Assembly: GCA_963667455.2 (NCBI GenBank)
Contig: CAXXFR010000026.1
Coordinates: 310,001 to 374,000, forward strand
Length of the DNA: 64,000 bases
DNA from: Bin55 sp963667455
GTDB taxonomy: Bacteria > Pseudomonadota > Gammaproteobacteria > Pseudomonadales > Azotimanducaceae
Reading direction: 5' to 3'
Part shown: positions 26,650-35,620 of the stretch, in pieces
How positions within the stretch are numbered: position 1 is the stretch's first letter
How the letters are laid out: each line of letters begins with the position of its first letter
The notes under the pieces: model-generated
What the model saw: the letters and a program-made list of their open reading frames with translations, nothing else
Told to the model about the DNA's origin: nothing
The model's database searches: none
Position numbers and translations under genes: made by a program

Positions 26650-27546
26650 TCAGGTGTTTGACTGACGACTAGTTGGCGTTCCTAGAAAAACGATCTTCCT
26701 CTTGTCCAAGTCAACAGAGATACGTCCACCAGCTGCATCCTGCACCGCACGCCACACCTCAAATCCCTGAGTGATTGCATTCTCCCACTCTCCAGTCGTG
26801 CAACACCCAACTTCCAACTGAGAAGTCATGTCTTTGATCGTGCGTAGCAACTCAGAGTCGAGAGCTTCGACTCCTTCCAGAAAACTGTGGCGGCGGGCAT
26901 AGCCGAAGACGAGAGCTACTACCCCCTCTTCGATAACGGTTGCGCGACCTCCATCTTCTACTTCGTCGAGAAGGGGTTGGCTCTTACGCTTTTTTCTAAG
27001 CATCCGACGTGTGACCGGCGACCAGCCAAGCACGGCGGCGTATGCGAGGTGAAAGACATCGTGAAACCGATATCCGTCAGAAGAGTAGGAGTTGTCGGTG
27101 AGTTCATCGCCGGCTAACTCTCCATCGACCCACATCTGAGCACGTCGGCCTGTTTCTCCGTGACTGTCGACTAGCTCGACCATGAAATGGCGAGGTAAAC
27201 GCTCACTCTCGGGAACCTCTGAGTCGAAGACTAGCGGCTCGCCTTCTTCGCTTTCCCAACGGTCTTTGACCTTGGCTAAGTTAGCCCCAGCGATGTCAGA
27301 GAGCGACAAATCGAACTTGCTGGCAACGTTGGACAAGTACCAGAGAAGATCTCCTAGTTCTTCGGAAACTCGGTCTCTGTAAAGACGATGAGCATCTCCA
27401 TCACGCTGGTGTTTCTTGTACTCGCTGAGCAGTTCTCCCACCTCGCCGGCTAGGCCAAGTATGGGCACGATGATCAAATCGTCATCGTCGTTGGGCGGAA
27501 TCTTGTCAGTGCGTAACGCTTCTTTTTGATAGTGGTCAAAGTCCAT
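26650..27546 (-). CDS. MazG-type nucleoside triphosphate pyrophosphohydrolase with a C-terminal extension
   Basis: 298 residues. The MazG-fold N-terminus (1-100) has the metal-binding pattern GEVGELLSE and SEELGDLLWYLS (Glu35, Glu38, Glu63, Asp66). The C-terminal part (FHDVFHLAYAAVLGWSP, KRKSQPLLDEVEDG, IEEGVVALVFGYA) is shared by a set of ~290-residue relatives annotated as pyrophosphohydrolase-family proteins. It converts NTPs or dNTPs to monophosphates. It starts 17 bases after the end of the thymine-pyrophosphorylase-like gene on the same strand, and this gene pair has been described in comparative studies of DNA-base hypermodification. A role in purging or supplying an unusual nucleotide is inferred. 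Confidence 0.85.
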   Translation of the reverse strand: MDFDHYQKEALRTDKIPPNDDDDLIIVPILGLAGEVGELLSEYKKHQRDGDAHRLYRDRVSEELGDLLWYLSNVASKFDLSLSDIAGANLAKVKDRWESEEGEPLVFDSEVPESERLPRHFMVELVDSHGETGRRAQMWVDGELAGDELTDNSYSSDGYRFHDVFHLAYAAVLGWSPVTRRMLRKKRKSQPLLDEVEDGGRATVIEEGVVALVFGYARRHSFLEGVEALDSELLRTIKDMTSQLEVGCCTTGEWENAITQGFEVWRAVQDAAGGRISVDLDKRKIVFLGTPTSRQSNT

Positions 27547-27563
27547 GCGTAAGTCCTAAGACG

Positions 27564-28619
27564 CTATGTAGTTGAAGGAGATTGCTGGTTGGCGACGTGA
27601 ATCTTGTCGTTGAGTTTCCACTTGGGAGGGTAGAAAACCTCGATGGGTTTGGGAGTTGGAACGAACTTCTGCTTGATGCGCGAGCGTCCGGTTCTTCCCG
27701 ATACTGACGGGTGAGCAACGCGAGCGTACTTGCTGACCTCGCAGAATAGGTTCTGGCAATCGATCAGCTGAAGCGGACGACCCCACAGTGACTGAAAATC
27801 CAATCCCAATCGTTCAAACTCACTATCTTGCAGTTCGGCCATCTTCCGAATGAGATCGGGTTCGCTGAGTCCATTTCTGTCGATGAAGCACTTGTGCAGC
27901 CCATCTCGAGCGCCTGGCCCAGGCACGACGAATTCCATTTCGCTGAAGTCCGTGAGTTCGCTGTAGTTGATGTCCGTGATGAATTGGTAGGCAAGAAAGT
28001 CCCCAATGGTTGGGTATGAACGGATCAGTTCGTACCCATCTTGCATTGTCTTGGTCCCGGTCAATCGATCAGCAAGACGATCCGCCATCATGCGGTCAAG
28101 CAACAATAGATGGTTCTGATGCTTGGCAGTTCTACCGAAAGCATTGCCACCTGGGGGCATGATGTAGGCGGCTGAATAGATGGTCGAGCCTGACTGACGT
28201 GCCTTGCTCAGTGCCGAGTCATAGGCATCGTAGGAGTAGTCTCCGAATGTGATGGGGCCGAGTTCTTGCTCGAGCAGTTCCCAAGTCTCGATCTTGTTGA
28301 AGAACTTGAACAGCATGATCCGGAAAAACACTTCATCCGGAGACGCAGGCAAGTCGTCTCGATAAATGACACGTCGAATGAGATACTGACTGACTCGATC
28401 AGATGCGCGGTAGGCATTGGTGAACTTGTAGCTTGCCAGTACCCGATTCTCTGTCCAAGGAGGCGGTTCGCCGTTGAGCCGTCGAAAAAACACCGCCTGT
28501 CGTTCCGCCGCAAAACGCCAATAGCTCTCGTAAACCTCAGACACAGTTGCAGGTGCTAGATGAGGCAGGACGATCGGAGCGGGTCGGGGCTCGTCGATCA
28601 GATCCATGGAGGTGGGCAT
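27564..28619 (-). CDS. Alpha-glutamyl/putrescinyl-thymine-pyrophosphorylase-like (5-hmdU kinase helical domain) protein
   Basis: 351 residues. The N-terminal segment YWRFAAERQAVFFRR, then PPPWTENRVLASYKFTNAYR and ASDRVSQYLIRRVIY, is the hallmark of this family, known from phages that build alpha-putrescinyl- or glutamyl-thymine. Further on come FFKFFNKIETWE and IGDFLAYQFITDINY. The family acts on hydroxymethyl-uracil derivatives in DNA. Bacterial members outside phages are predicted to modify DNA or handle modified nucleotides. It is the first gene of a two-gene operon with the MazG-type gene. The ATG at 28619 is used; 28607 is an alternative. No base-hydroxylase or pathway gene is visible nearby, so the substrate is uncertain. 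Confidence 0.75.
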   Translation of the reverse strand: MPTSMDLIDEPRPAPIVLPHLAPATVSEVYESYWRFAAERQAVFFRRLNGEPPPWTENRVLASYKFTNAYRASDRVSQYLIRRVIYRDDLPASPDEVFFRIMLFKFFNKIETWELLEQELGPITFGDYSYDAYDSALSKARQSGSTIYSAAYIMPPGGNAFGRTAKHQNHLLLLDRMMADRLADRLTGTKTMQDGYELIRSYPTIGDFLAYQFITDINYSELTDFSEMEFVVPGPGARDGLHKCFIDRNGLSEPDLIRKMAELQDSEFERLGLDFQSLWGRPLQLIDCQNLFCEVSKYARVAHPSVSGRTGRSRIKQKFVPTPKPIEVFYPPKWKLNDKIHVANQQSPSTT

Positions 28620-28882
28620 TTACGGTGTTGAAAGGAAGATGCGAAAGGCTAACACACGGGGTTTCGAAGGACACGGGATTCTTCGCGTGAGTCGGTTCAC
28701 CCAGACCGGTACAGAAAAGGGAGGTTTACTTGACCGGGCAGGGGGAACGAACTGACTCTGTGACCTGGATCTGACGATTCAAGGGTTCGTAAGCCCAATC
28801 ATCGGTCTATGAGGCGAAGCAACAACGACCCAGTTAACGAATAACATTTCGATACGTCTCGAGCAACGAGCTTCGGTGAGCG

Positions 28883-29197
28883 ATGAAGACAAAGGACGAC
28901 GTGAACGCAATTCTCGTCTTGCATAGGAAGGGTCAGACGTCAAGTGCAATTGCTCGTATCTTGGGATTCAGCCGTCACACGGTGATACGCTACATCAGGC
29001 AAGGCGAATGGCGTCCGATTAGAAGAACTAAAGGAAAGCTGTACGGACTCGAGCACTGGTTAGCGATACAGTTCTTCCGACACAGCGGTAACGCGGAACT
29101 CGTACGGCGGGAGCTATTGCGACAAAAGGGAATTGCGGTTTCCTTGCGTACTGTGCAACGGGCGGTCGCACCACTTCGCAATGAATCGAGGAATTAG
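28883..29197 (+). pseudogene. IS21-family transposase IstA, N-terminal fragment
   Basis: 104 residues with the IstA DNA-binding start: VNAILVLHRKGQTSSAIARIL, a helix-turn-helix (GFSRHTVIRYIRQGEW), then FFRHSGNAELVRREL and VSLRTVQRAVAPLR. IstA proteins have 350-500 residues, so the catalytic core and the istB helper are gone. With the IS21-like terminal arrays at 14141 and 62741 it suggests old IS21 activity in this region, though the pieces need not come from one copy. Confidence 0.7.
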
Positions 29198-29453
29198 AAA
29201 CCGAGGATCGCTGGCTGTCAGTTGAAGACCGCTGTACGGGTGCAGACTAAGTTTGTATTGATTGAGTGGTAATTTGTACTAAAGGAGCATCGATGAGTCG
29301 GTTCACTGTCCCAGTGTTCTGGACCGTATTCCAAGCACGACTCGATGTATCGTATGACCCACCAATTTCACTAAGTCAATACTTCACTCGAGATGACGGG
29401 TAACGTCTCGCGACTTCGAAATGCACCTCCTATAACTCATTTGGTTCTCGTCC

Positions 29454-29666
29454 CTAGCTAGTGTGACATGCTCGAGAGCAATAGTAGCAACCATTGATTC
29501 TTGAGTATGGGTATGCTCTCTTTGCTGCTGCTACAGCGTGATGGCAACTCCAATAGTCACCGAGATATATCGCATTCTCTGAATTCGGCATCCAATTGCA
29601 TCCTGTCCTATGGACTTCGTGGTCGCCATTCGCTTGGGCGTTTCGGTTGAGGTAGTAATGTGACAA
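29454..29666 (-). CDS. Small Cys/His-rich protein of a widespread uncharacterised family
   Basis: 70 residues from a TTG at 29666, preceded nine bases upstream by a strong GGAGG. The longer frame to 29750 has no such site and no family resemblance. The sequence YYLNRNAQANGDHEVHRTGC, then ENAIYLGDYWSCHHAV and NGCYYCSRACHTS, matches a family I remember in many bacteria, always with GDHEVH, the LG...SC motif and a CxxCxxxCHTS-like end. The cysteines and histidines could bind a metal. No function is known to me. The gene stands alone between IS21 debris and the STAND-like NTPase. Confidence 0.75.
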   Translation of the reverse strand: MSHYYLNRNAQANGDHEVHRTGCNWMPNSENAIYLGDYWSCHHAVAAAKRAYPYSRINGCYYCSRACHTS

Positions 29667-29974
29667 CAGACAGTCCCTCCTTTCGTTCGGTGATAGCTCA
29701 GCTATGGAATTGAATGGGAAATATTGTCCAGAGCTAACACGTCGTGTCAAGTGTCAGTCGGACACGAATGTGAGCGCGACTCTCACACTTCGAGCCAGGC
29801 AACCACCAACCTGCAGTAAGGTCATCGCTTTAGCGATTAAGACCCTAGCAATCGAGGAGAGGAATCATGCTGCAGGTACTGATTCAAGCCTAGTTGACCG
29901 TGCAGGACTTGAACTTACAACCTCAATCTGATGCCTACGCTTCCTAAAGACAGTTGAATTGCCCCAACGCAACA

Positions 29975-30005
29975 TTGATTTCTCAATAAATCAAGTACTT
30001 ATAAT
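29975..30005 (+). promoter_or_regulatory. Promoter with TATAAT and a 7-bp inverted repeat in the spacer
   Basis: TTGATT at 29975-29980 and a consensus TATAAT at 30000-30005, spacer 19. The element TTGATTT/AAATCAA (29975-29981 and 29988-29994) is a perfect inverted repeat overlapping the -35 and may be an operator. It points at the NTPase gene about 95 bases downstream. Confidence 0.5.
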
Positions 30006-30100
30006 CCTAACATATCGCTAACCGACAAAGCCTGTTGTGAATAGCGCAACGATGAACGCTGCCAACCCGCCGGAAAAACGCCCGTCCACTCAGTTCAGTT

Positions 30101-33100
30101 GTGCCGTTTCTTGGTCCCGTTGGTACGGATGAACACACTGTGACAGATTCAGCCAAGGCCTTCATAGTGGAGTCTCTTTCTCAATTGGATTCCAACAAGC
30201 GGAGATCCTTGAAGACTGAGCTGAGGCAAGACTGTAGCTACCACAACTTGGTCACTGTACTGATACTTCTACGGCAGTGGGGTGGGAAGGTGCCCCTAGG
30301 ATCGCTTGTACCTGGTGGTCCAGACATCTGCACCATCGAGTTTGCCAACCGTACAGTTTGGTTTCAAGCAACACCCGCTAGGATTAACCGTTTCCAATCC
30401 TCAGACGTCGCTGAAATTCTCGACTTGGTGGAAGAACGGGCAGCCGCGCTCTCCGACTCCTCCGCGACCCGATGCGTAGCCATACTCGACCAGCCTTACG
30501 TCGGTGATTCCGGAGACCAATTTCGCGGCCTTGTAGACGATGAAGCTGGAAACACACTCAGCTGCCATAGACCCCACGACAAGATTCTCAATCTGCTCGC
30601 AACCCATTTGCAGATCTCCCCCTTCGTTGCTGAAGAATTTGCGCGAGATCTGTGCAAGAGCATCGAAGACGTAGCGAGCAATAACGCCTCTCTTCCGTTC
30701 GACCAACGCCGTAGAGTCTCAACCGCAGATGTCGATCAATGCATCATCGATCACTCTGAGACCGACGATCCGAACGCAATCCAACACGCCTTGCTATCTG
30801 GATCTCTGGCTCCCGTCGATTTCAGTACCCCTTTGGACGAACCGTACTTCTATAGTGGCGTGAACGTGAGGCCGGGACACATCGCTGCTGGTCTAGTCGT
30901 CGACCGCCCGAAAGACGTAGAACACACCCTTGAGCAACTGAAGCAGAAACGCCACGTGCTCCTATCCGGTCACACCCGTACTGGCAAGTCGGCTCTCCTC
31001 TGGCTCACCGCCGCAACCACTTCCTCACACATGCGAATGTATGAAATTGCGTACACCGCCTCGGTCGTCGATGCCCATGCCATCGCGCGATTCGTCCGTG
31101 CCAATCCACCCACCGAAACTGTGCCAGTTTGCCTGATTCTGGATCATCTCGACCCCATCAACTCCGATATCTGGAACATCCTCGTCGGCGAATTGAAAGC
31201 AATTCCGCATCTGTACTTTCTGGCTACGTTATGGGACGGCGACAGCTCTGAAATCGCCTATCCGTCCGACACGGCATTTCTTCCCGTAGAGACCATCGAA
31301 GAAGATCTGGCCTGTGCCATTTGGGACAAACTCGCGACCAAGCGATCAACACGTTGGGACCACTGGACTGAACCTCTCAAAATTGCCGACGAAAAGCTAC
31401 AGCAATACACACACCTGCTAGTTCACGGAAGAACTTATGAGGAAACGGTCGCCGATCAGATTCGTCACAAGGAACGAGAGAATCGAGATGTCGAACTCGC
31501 GATCATCAGAGGGGCGTCCGTGCTTCTCGAAAAGGGATGCGAGGTCGACATCAACTGCTTGTTCGAACAACTAGAACTCAATCCCGATGAAGCTCATCAA
31601 GCTCTGGAAACGCTCAAGGGCGAACATCTCCTACGCGAGAGTCGTCCCGGGGTGCTCGGCAATTTCTACGAGGAGCACTCGGGGCACCTCTCGGGAGCGA
31701 CCCATGGCTGGACATTTCCCCGTCCCATCCACTCCCTGTGGAAGTCTCTGCCGGCTGTAACAACCGACTCTCTTCCACGAGTCATCCACTCCCTTCTTTC
31801 GTCATCCATAGTAGTAGACACCAATGAAGTGCTTCAGAAGCTAGCAGATCTTCTTGTAAAGACTGACGAAGTCGATCGGTGGACAGCGATTCTGACCGCA
31901 CTGGGAGAGGCGACCATCGGAGTCCACGTCACTCGATTCACTGTTCTTCTGGAAGAGCACAATGTTGATCGCTCCCACTGGTCCCTTGCCGCTGCATTCC
32001 TCGACCTGTTTGCAGACGTTGACGAATTCTCCGAGTCGAGTCAGTGGGAAGGGGTGCAAGACGCTGAGTCGAGTTTTCGCAAGTCGACCTGGCCCGACTA
32101 TCGACAAGTTTGTCTCGCTCGTCTTCCCTCGGGAACAAATCCACCCCGCGCCAAGAACATCGCTCAAGCAATCCGGTTGCTTTCCGCGTGCGTTCCCATA
32201 TGCGATGGACCTGCAGTGCAACTTCAACTTCACCAGGGTTTCTTGGATGAGAGCGACCCCGACGTTCGCCAGCTGGCACGATTGCTGTCGCTGGCAAACC
32301 TGATCGATCCAGATTTGTTCCAAGCGATGGTGAAGAAGTTGGGAGGCGAACAGGCAATGTTCGATCTCTTCAATCGCCAAATTGCTTGGACAACTCCGCC
32401 TGAAATCGAGACCTCAGACCAATATGACCCCATCCTCAGATCCAACTGGCACTACCTGGACGCCAAGCAACAGACCGACCCCAAGGGATCCGTCAGAGAA
32501 GCATGTGAGGTACTGCTTGCGATTTCTCCCAGATACGACGACGCCGAATGCGTTGCCGTCGATTCGTTGGGAAACGAATTGATAAACCAGAATGACGAGA
32601 TCATGTATTCCCACCGGAGCCATCGATTTCTCTCGACTGAACGAAACTGCATCCCGTGGGCGCTTCTGTTCCGACAGACCGTGCACATCCGATCAGAGAT
32701 CGACGATCTGGCCGACTATGCAAATCGGATGGCTGATCTCATTCGCGCCACCGAGAAAGTATTCCGTTCCTTCTCTGAAAACTGGATCAAGCAACGTCGC
32801 GATCCATTCCCCGATGCTTTGGTCACTGAGGCCGTCCAGATTGAAGATCGCATCAATGATCTGACCTATTTCACGCCGGTAGCCCGCCATGTCACCGACA
32901 ACGGAGGCGTTGGCTATCAGTCCAAGGCGACTCTGCGCAACCTTATGTTGGCTGTCCTGGACGACATCGTTCTACCACTGGATCAAGACGAGTCACTCAA
33001 GGAAATAGCCCTGGAAGCCGCAGAAGTGTGTGGACTCATTCTGCGACATGATGAAACCGCCATTTGGCGGACCCACCCCACTCCGCCCAATGATCAATTG

Positions 33101-33952
33101 AGCTCACTTACGGATCGACTACGCGATGTGTCTTCCATTTGTCACGAAATGGAGTCTGAGAACAGACTCGAACCGATGGTCCCGATCTTCAGTACGGCAA
33201 AACGAGCTCGCTCGGGAAGAGCGCTTGGCACCGCAGCCCGTCGCTGTAGGATGCGGGCGGATGATCGCTTCACAACCCAGCTTCGAAGACTAGAGTCCGC
33301 TCTCGCTTCCAAGAATTGGAGAGCGCGTGTACTGTCTCGGCCAATCGATGAACTGACATCCCACTACTGGCCGGCCAAGGAAGTCGCAATTTCGGTCGAA
33401 ATCGACGATCTAGTTGAACAATGGCCGTTGCTCACGCCAGAAGTTCAGGAACTGGTCCGAAAACATCTAGGAAATGACAGAGTGTTCCGACTAAGTCCAG
33501 TCGTGAACGGCCTGCTCGTACCAGTGAGACACACTCGCTCGGGACTAGTCCACTATCCTGAATCGGCTCGTGAGTGGGCCGAAATCATCGATCTTCCCAT
33601 ACTTTATTCCGCCCTCATGGATAGATTCGAGGAAGCCGTCTCTACCTACGCCAACATAATCCAGCTTGGCTTGGCATTGCGGGACCAAGAGCTACGCACC
33701 GAAGAAGAAGGTACAGTTTCTCGTGCCATCGATATCGTGCTCCGGACTCTTGACGAGTTGACCCAAATTGCTCGCCAGCCAGAAACCGAGCATTTTGCTC
33801 CTGCGGTAGATTACTTGAGATTTAGTGTGAAACATTCTGTGAAGGAGCTCAAGGCCGGCATCCCCGTCAAGGCGGGCAAGGACAAACCAGACATCGAGTC
33901 CTTGCGATTGAAGCTGTTACAAACGGAGTGTTATCGGTTGTCTGATTCTTGA
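30101..33952 (+). CDS. Very large STAND-like P-loop NTPase, probable defence sensor
   Basis: 1283 residues. Walker A GHTRTGKS lies at 290-297 and a Walker B-like VCLILDHLDP (Asp348) about 50 residues later, the spacing of STAND NTPases. Downstream is a winged-helix-like region, then ~700 helical residues likely forming a repeat sensor (LQLHQGFLDESDPDVRQLARLLS is HEAT-like). The N-terminal ~230 residues, which would be the effector, match no domain I know; VTVLILLRQWGGKVPLG and WFQATPARINRF stand out. GTG at 30101 is the longest start, with further GTG codons shortly after; a consensus TATAAT lies 95 bases upstream. The gene stands alone. Avs-type proteins share this architecture, but assignment to that group is only inference. 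Confidence 0.75.
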   Translation: MPFLGPVGTDEHTVTDSAKAFIVESLSQLDSNKRRSLKTELRQDCSYHNLVTVLILLRQWGGKVPLGSLVPGGPDICTIEFANRTVWFQATPARINRFQSSDVAEILDLVEERAAALSDSSATRCVAILDQPYVGDSGDQFRGLVDDEAGNTLSCHRPHDKILNLLATHLQISPFVAEEFARDLCKSIEDVASNNASLPFDQRRRVSTADVDQCIIDHSETDDPNAIQHALLSGSLAPVDFSTPLDEPYFYSGVNVRPGHIAAGLVVDRPKDVEHTLEQLKQKRHVLLSGHTRTGKSALLWLTAATTSSHMRMYEIAYTASVVDAHAIARFVRANPPTETVPVCLILDHLDPINSDIWNILVGELKAIPHLYFLATLWDGDSSEIAYPSDTAFLPVETIEEDLACAIWDKLATKRSTRWDHWTEPLKIADEKLQQYTHLLVHGRTYEETVADQIRHKERENRDVELAIIRGASVLLEKGCEVDINCLFEQLELNPDEAHQALETLKGEHLLRESRPGVLGNFYEEHSGHLSGATHGWTFPRPIHSLWKSLPAVTTDSLPRVIHSLLSSSIVVDTNEVLQKLADLLVKTDEVDRWTAILTALGEATIGVHVTRFTVLLEEHNVDRSHWSLAAAFLDLFADVDEFSESSQWEGVQDAESSFRKSTWPDYRQVCLARLPSGTNPPRAKNIAQAIRLLSACVPICDGPAVQLQLHQGFLDESDPDVRQLARLLSLANLIDPDLFQAMVKKLGGEQAMFDLFNRQIAWTTPPEIETSDQYDPILRSNWHYLDAKQQTDPKGSVREACEVLLAISPRYDDAECVAVDSLGNELINQNDEIMYSHRSHRFLSTERNCIPWALLFRQTVHIRSEIDDLADYANRMADLIRATEKVFRSFSENWIKQRRDPFPDALVTEAVQIEDRINDLTYFTPVARHVTDNGGVGYQSKATLRNLMLAVLDDIVLPLDQDESLKEIALEAAEVCGLILRHDETAIWRTHPTPPNDQLSSLTDRLRDVSSICHEMESENRLEPMVPIFSTAKRARSGRALGTAARRCRMRADDRFTTQLRRLESALASKNWRARVLSRPIDELTSHYWPAKEVAISVEIDDLVEQWPLLTPEVQELVRKHLGNDRVFRLSPVVNGLLVPVRHTRSGLVHYPESAREWAEIIDLPILYSALMDRFEEAVSTYANIIQLGLALRDQELRTEEEGTVSRAIDIVLRTLDELTQIARQPETEHFAPAVDYLRFSVKHSVKELKAGIPVKAGKDKPDIESLRLKLLQTECYRLSDS

Positions 33953-34021
33953 ACCGCAAGAATGCAAATTCATCGGCCAAGTCACATCGAGAAGCTAGGA
34001 TCTGAGTTGGAAGACTTGGAT

Positions 34022-34957
34022 TCAGTGGTTACCAATACGATTTAGCAACACAGAGCGAATAGATTCTTTGCGCACGCCATAGTGGGATTCCCTGTGACAG
34101 TTTGGGCACAGAGCGACAGCATTTCCAGGAACATCCGGACCGCCGTCTGCTAGCGTCTCGATATGATGTACCTCAAGATAGAGTATTCCTCCCCGTTTAG
34201 TAAAAGGGGCATTGGATCTACACAGCTCACACTGCCCATTGGCTCTATGTAGCACCCAAGCATGAACTTCTGGGTCGCGTGCAACCACACCGACTTGACG
34301 CTGATCTCTCCATGGTTTTCTTATCCCTTTCGGAGGCCGACTGCCAACTTCGACCTTTCCTGCCATAGACTCAAGCTCATCTCGGTCAAAAATCTGATGG
34401 TCCGCCTTGACCATCAATTTGCGTACGGACCGCTTTACGTTGTTGCCATACTTCGAGTCCGCATACCAAACCCCAAACTGGCCAGGTGGACCACCCTCAA
34501 TATGATGCTCAACTTTCAATTTCCGTTCATTGACTGGAATGAGGCGACTGTCCACAGTTCTGGCTTTGAAGTGGTAAATGCCGGCATCGTAGTGTGCTTG
34601 CTGATGTCCATACACTGTGGCCCTGCGATACCACCCCACAACGACGCGATGGTTTACCCCGGGATTAGTGGCGGTCCATACCACATCGATACCTTCTTTC
34701 CGACCGTCGCAACAACCGACTTGCCCCGAGCTAGTACACCCGGTTTCTCCATACATTGGACCAGACCCCAATTTGGATAGATTTATGGTTCCATTCTGCG
34801 CTGATACATAGCCGTACACTACTTCGCCGAATGGTAGGAAGTTGGTTGTTGCCTCTTCCATGTTTGACCAGATACCACCACCCACGGGAACATCGAGGTT
34901 TGTAATTCCGCGGTAGGAATTCATCCATGCAATTTGACAGAACATCATGGGTGCCAT
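34022..34957 (-). CDS. HNH endonuclease with an N-terminal recognition-type domain
   Basis: 311 residues from the ATG at 34957 (MAPMMFCQIAWMNSYRG), which has AAGGA nine bases upstream. A TTG at 34999 and an ATG at 34978 are longer options. Residues 1-150 (NFLPFGEVVYGYVSA, GIDVVWTATNPGVNHRVVVGW) form a domain common at the front of bacterial HNH enzymes, possibly recognising modified DNA. The C-terminal HNH has CELC, then LEVHHIETLADGGPD and NAVALCPNCHRESH: two zinc-binding CxxC pairs around the catalytic His. It ends convergent with the STAND-like gene. A restriction-type role is likely; the substrate is unknown. Confidence 0.85.
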   Translation of the reverse strand: MAPMMFCQIAWMNSYRGITNLDVPVGGGIWSNMEEATTNFLPFGEVVYGYVSAQNGTINLSKLGSGPMYGETGCTSSGQVGCCDGRKEGIDVVWTATNPGVNHRVVVGWYRRATVYGHQQAHYDAGIYHFKARTVDSRLIPVNERKLKVEHHIEGGPPGQFGVWYADSKYGNNVKRSVRKLMVKADHQIFDRDELESMAGKVEVGSRPPKGIRKPWRDQRQVGVVARDPEVHAWVLHRANGQCELCRSNAPFTKRGGILYLEVHHIETLADGGPDVPGNAVALCPNCHRESHYGVRKESIRSVLLNRIGNH

Positions 34958-35548
34958 CGACGACAGTTCCTTGTGCATTCTCCTGTTGGAGAACTTCAAC
35001 AGGTGCCCTAATTTACCCTATCACATTTGCTAACAACTTGCCATGAAGAACGCCGGCAACTTGGTCCGCAGATTCTCCGGTTCAACCAGCTTGCTATGTT
35101 TGTCGTCCCGCCAGACCCAATCGCCCTCGGAATCAGGATCAATTACGACAAGAGATTGGACTATGGACCGAACCACTTGAAGATCAGTTCGTCTTTCCTC
35201 TCGAGTTCGAAGATTATCGAGCGAAAATTCTCCCCGCTAACGATCTTCAGTAACTAATCCGGCGACTACTTAAACACCCCGATACTCCAAATTGGGCAGG
35301 TGGAGCGCTTCAGTTCACGTTCGTATTCTCGCTACTCAGTTACTCAAAAATACAACCAACCGCAGCCCGACTAAATCTGCGGCAAGTGGCGAGACCAGCG
35401 ACCCGATCTCTCGATGAGTAGCTTACCGCTCACCAGCGACCGCATTCCTATCCACTACAGCCCCGTCCGCCTGCTAAGCGGCTGACCACGTTAGCAATTT
35501 CGCTCTCGTGTAACGGCTACGAACCATTTTCACCAGGCAATTCAAATC
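34958..35548. other. 590-base intergenic stretch between the island and the TlpA locus
   Basis: No plausible gene. It marks the border between the restriction/defence genes and the amplified TlpA locus. Its right end leads into the terminator hairpin of the first TlpA gene. Confidence 0.4.
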
Positions 35549-35593
35549 CCGGGCGTACCAACTGCCCAAGTCTGGTGTCGTCGGTACGCCCGG
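35549..35593. terminator. Perfect 11-bp stem hairpin after the first TlpA-like gene
   Basis: CCGGGCGTACC pairs exactly with GGTACGCCCGG across a 23-base loop. It lies 28 bases past the stop of the minus-strand gene at 35621. Related hairpins stand at the same place after the other TlpA copies, so a terminator or 3'-stabilising role is likely. Confidence 0.6.
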
Positions 35594-35620
35594 CTATTTT
35601 GAAGATGTTTCTAGTGGCGG

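Noticed and set aside
29885..29965. tRNA-like stretch on the minus strand (T-loop-like TTCAAGTCC)
   Set aside because: Only a T-arm-like piece is seen. No matching acceptor or anticodon stem can be formed, so no tRNA is called; a tRNA 3' fragment from integration remains a weak possibility.
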